Assembly: GCA_938045085.1 (NCBI GenBank)
Contig: CALINZ010000310.1
Coordinates: 1-5,023 of the forward strand
Direction: 5' to 3'
Length of the DNA: 5,023 nt
From: an uncultured Collinsella sp.
GTDB lineage: Bacteria; Actinomycetota; Coriobacteriia; Coriobacteriales; Coriobacteriaceae
Numbering within the stretch: position 1 is the first letter of the stretch; each line of letters opens with the position of its first letter. Both the position numbers and the translations under genes were made by a program. This document shows positions 4,906 to 5,023 of this stretch, piece by piece. A model generated the notes under the pieces. It searched no databases. It was given only the letters and a program-made list of their open reading frames with translations, and was not told where the DNA came from.

Positions 4906-5023
4906 ATGGACGAGATGTTTGCCATTAAATGTCAAAACTGCGGCGGCCCTATGTACACACACCAAGCTAAGCGCAGCTTTGAGTGCGCTTATTGCGGTGC
5001 GGTCATTCCGTGGCAGGCGGACG
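4906..5023 (+). CDS. Zinc-ribbon protein, N-terminal fragment (3' end outside window)
   Basis: Thirty-nine codons are visible before the right edge, with no stop. The protein opens MDEMFAIKCQNCGGPM and shows two CxxC knuckles, C9/C12 and C27/C30, separated by 14 residues, with Gly after each pair. This is the usual shape of a small treble-clef or rubredoxin-like zinc ribbon (CxNCG...CxYCG), as found at the N-terminus of many uncharacterised bacterial membrane or regulatory proteins. The strong ribosome site at 4891-4898 supports the start. It is divergent from the transporter across a 218-bp spacer that contains inverted repeats. What follows the ribbon cannot be seen, so no function is assigned. 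Zinc binding is inferred from the four cysteines. Confidence 0.82.
   Translation, partial: MDEMFAIKCQNCGGPMYTHQAKRSFECAYCGAVIPWQAD

Noticed and set aside
4756..4965. Minus-strand frame of 69 codons across the divergent spacer
   Set aside because: It overlaps the ribosome site and start of the zinc-ribbon gene in antisense, and has no start signal or recognisable features.

Overview
The window is about 5 kb of high-GC bacterial chromosome carrying five protein-coding genes and nothing that looks mobile (no IS, tRNA, rRNA or CRISPR). Gene content, GC-rich codon use and protein style point to an actinobacterial gut lineage, most likely the Coriobacteriia and perhaps Collinsella. This assignment is an inference from resemblance, not a search.

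Layout: (1) 1-523, plus strand, the C-terminal part of the Holliday-junction helicase motor RuvB, cut by the left edge. (2) 668-2335, plus strand, a complete formate-tetrahydrofolate ligase (fhs), which appears to be a single-gene unit with a candidate promoter at 601-627 and a strong intrinsic terminator at 2361-2396. (3) 2515-3501, plus strand, an unnamed single-pass membrane protein. It has a Pro/Tyr-rich cytoplasmic half with octapeptide repeats and three Thr-x-Val motifs, one membrane helix, a PASTA-like outer region and a C-terminal heptad-repeat tail. (4) 4687 down to 3557, minus strand, a cation diffusion facilitator whose metal-site residues (Asn-Asp / Asp-Asp) suggest Mn2+ export. 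Its last ~40 codons lie in another frame (down to 3514), so the gene carries a frameshift near 3619-3634. (5) 4906-5023, plus strand, the start of a zinc-ribbon protein cut by the right edge.

Genes 3 and 4 are convergent and genes 4 and 5 are divergent. The 218-bp divergent spacer holds several short inverted repeats, the clearest being a perfect 7-bp dyad at 4859-4877.

The genes do not form one pathway: DNA recombination, one-carbon metabolism, envelope function and metal export sit side by side in separate transcription units. I see no clear new multi-gene system. The points most worth a second look are the frameshifted transporter, with a predicted 8-nt deletion, and the repeat-rich PASTA-like membrane protein with possible Ser/Thr-kinase target sites.
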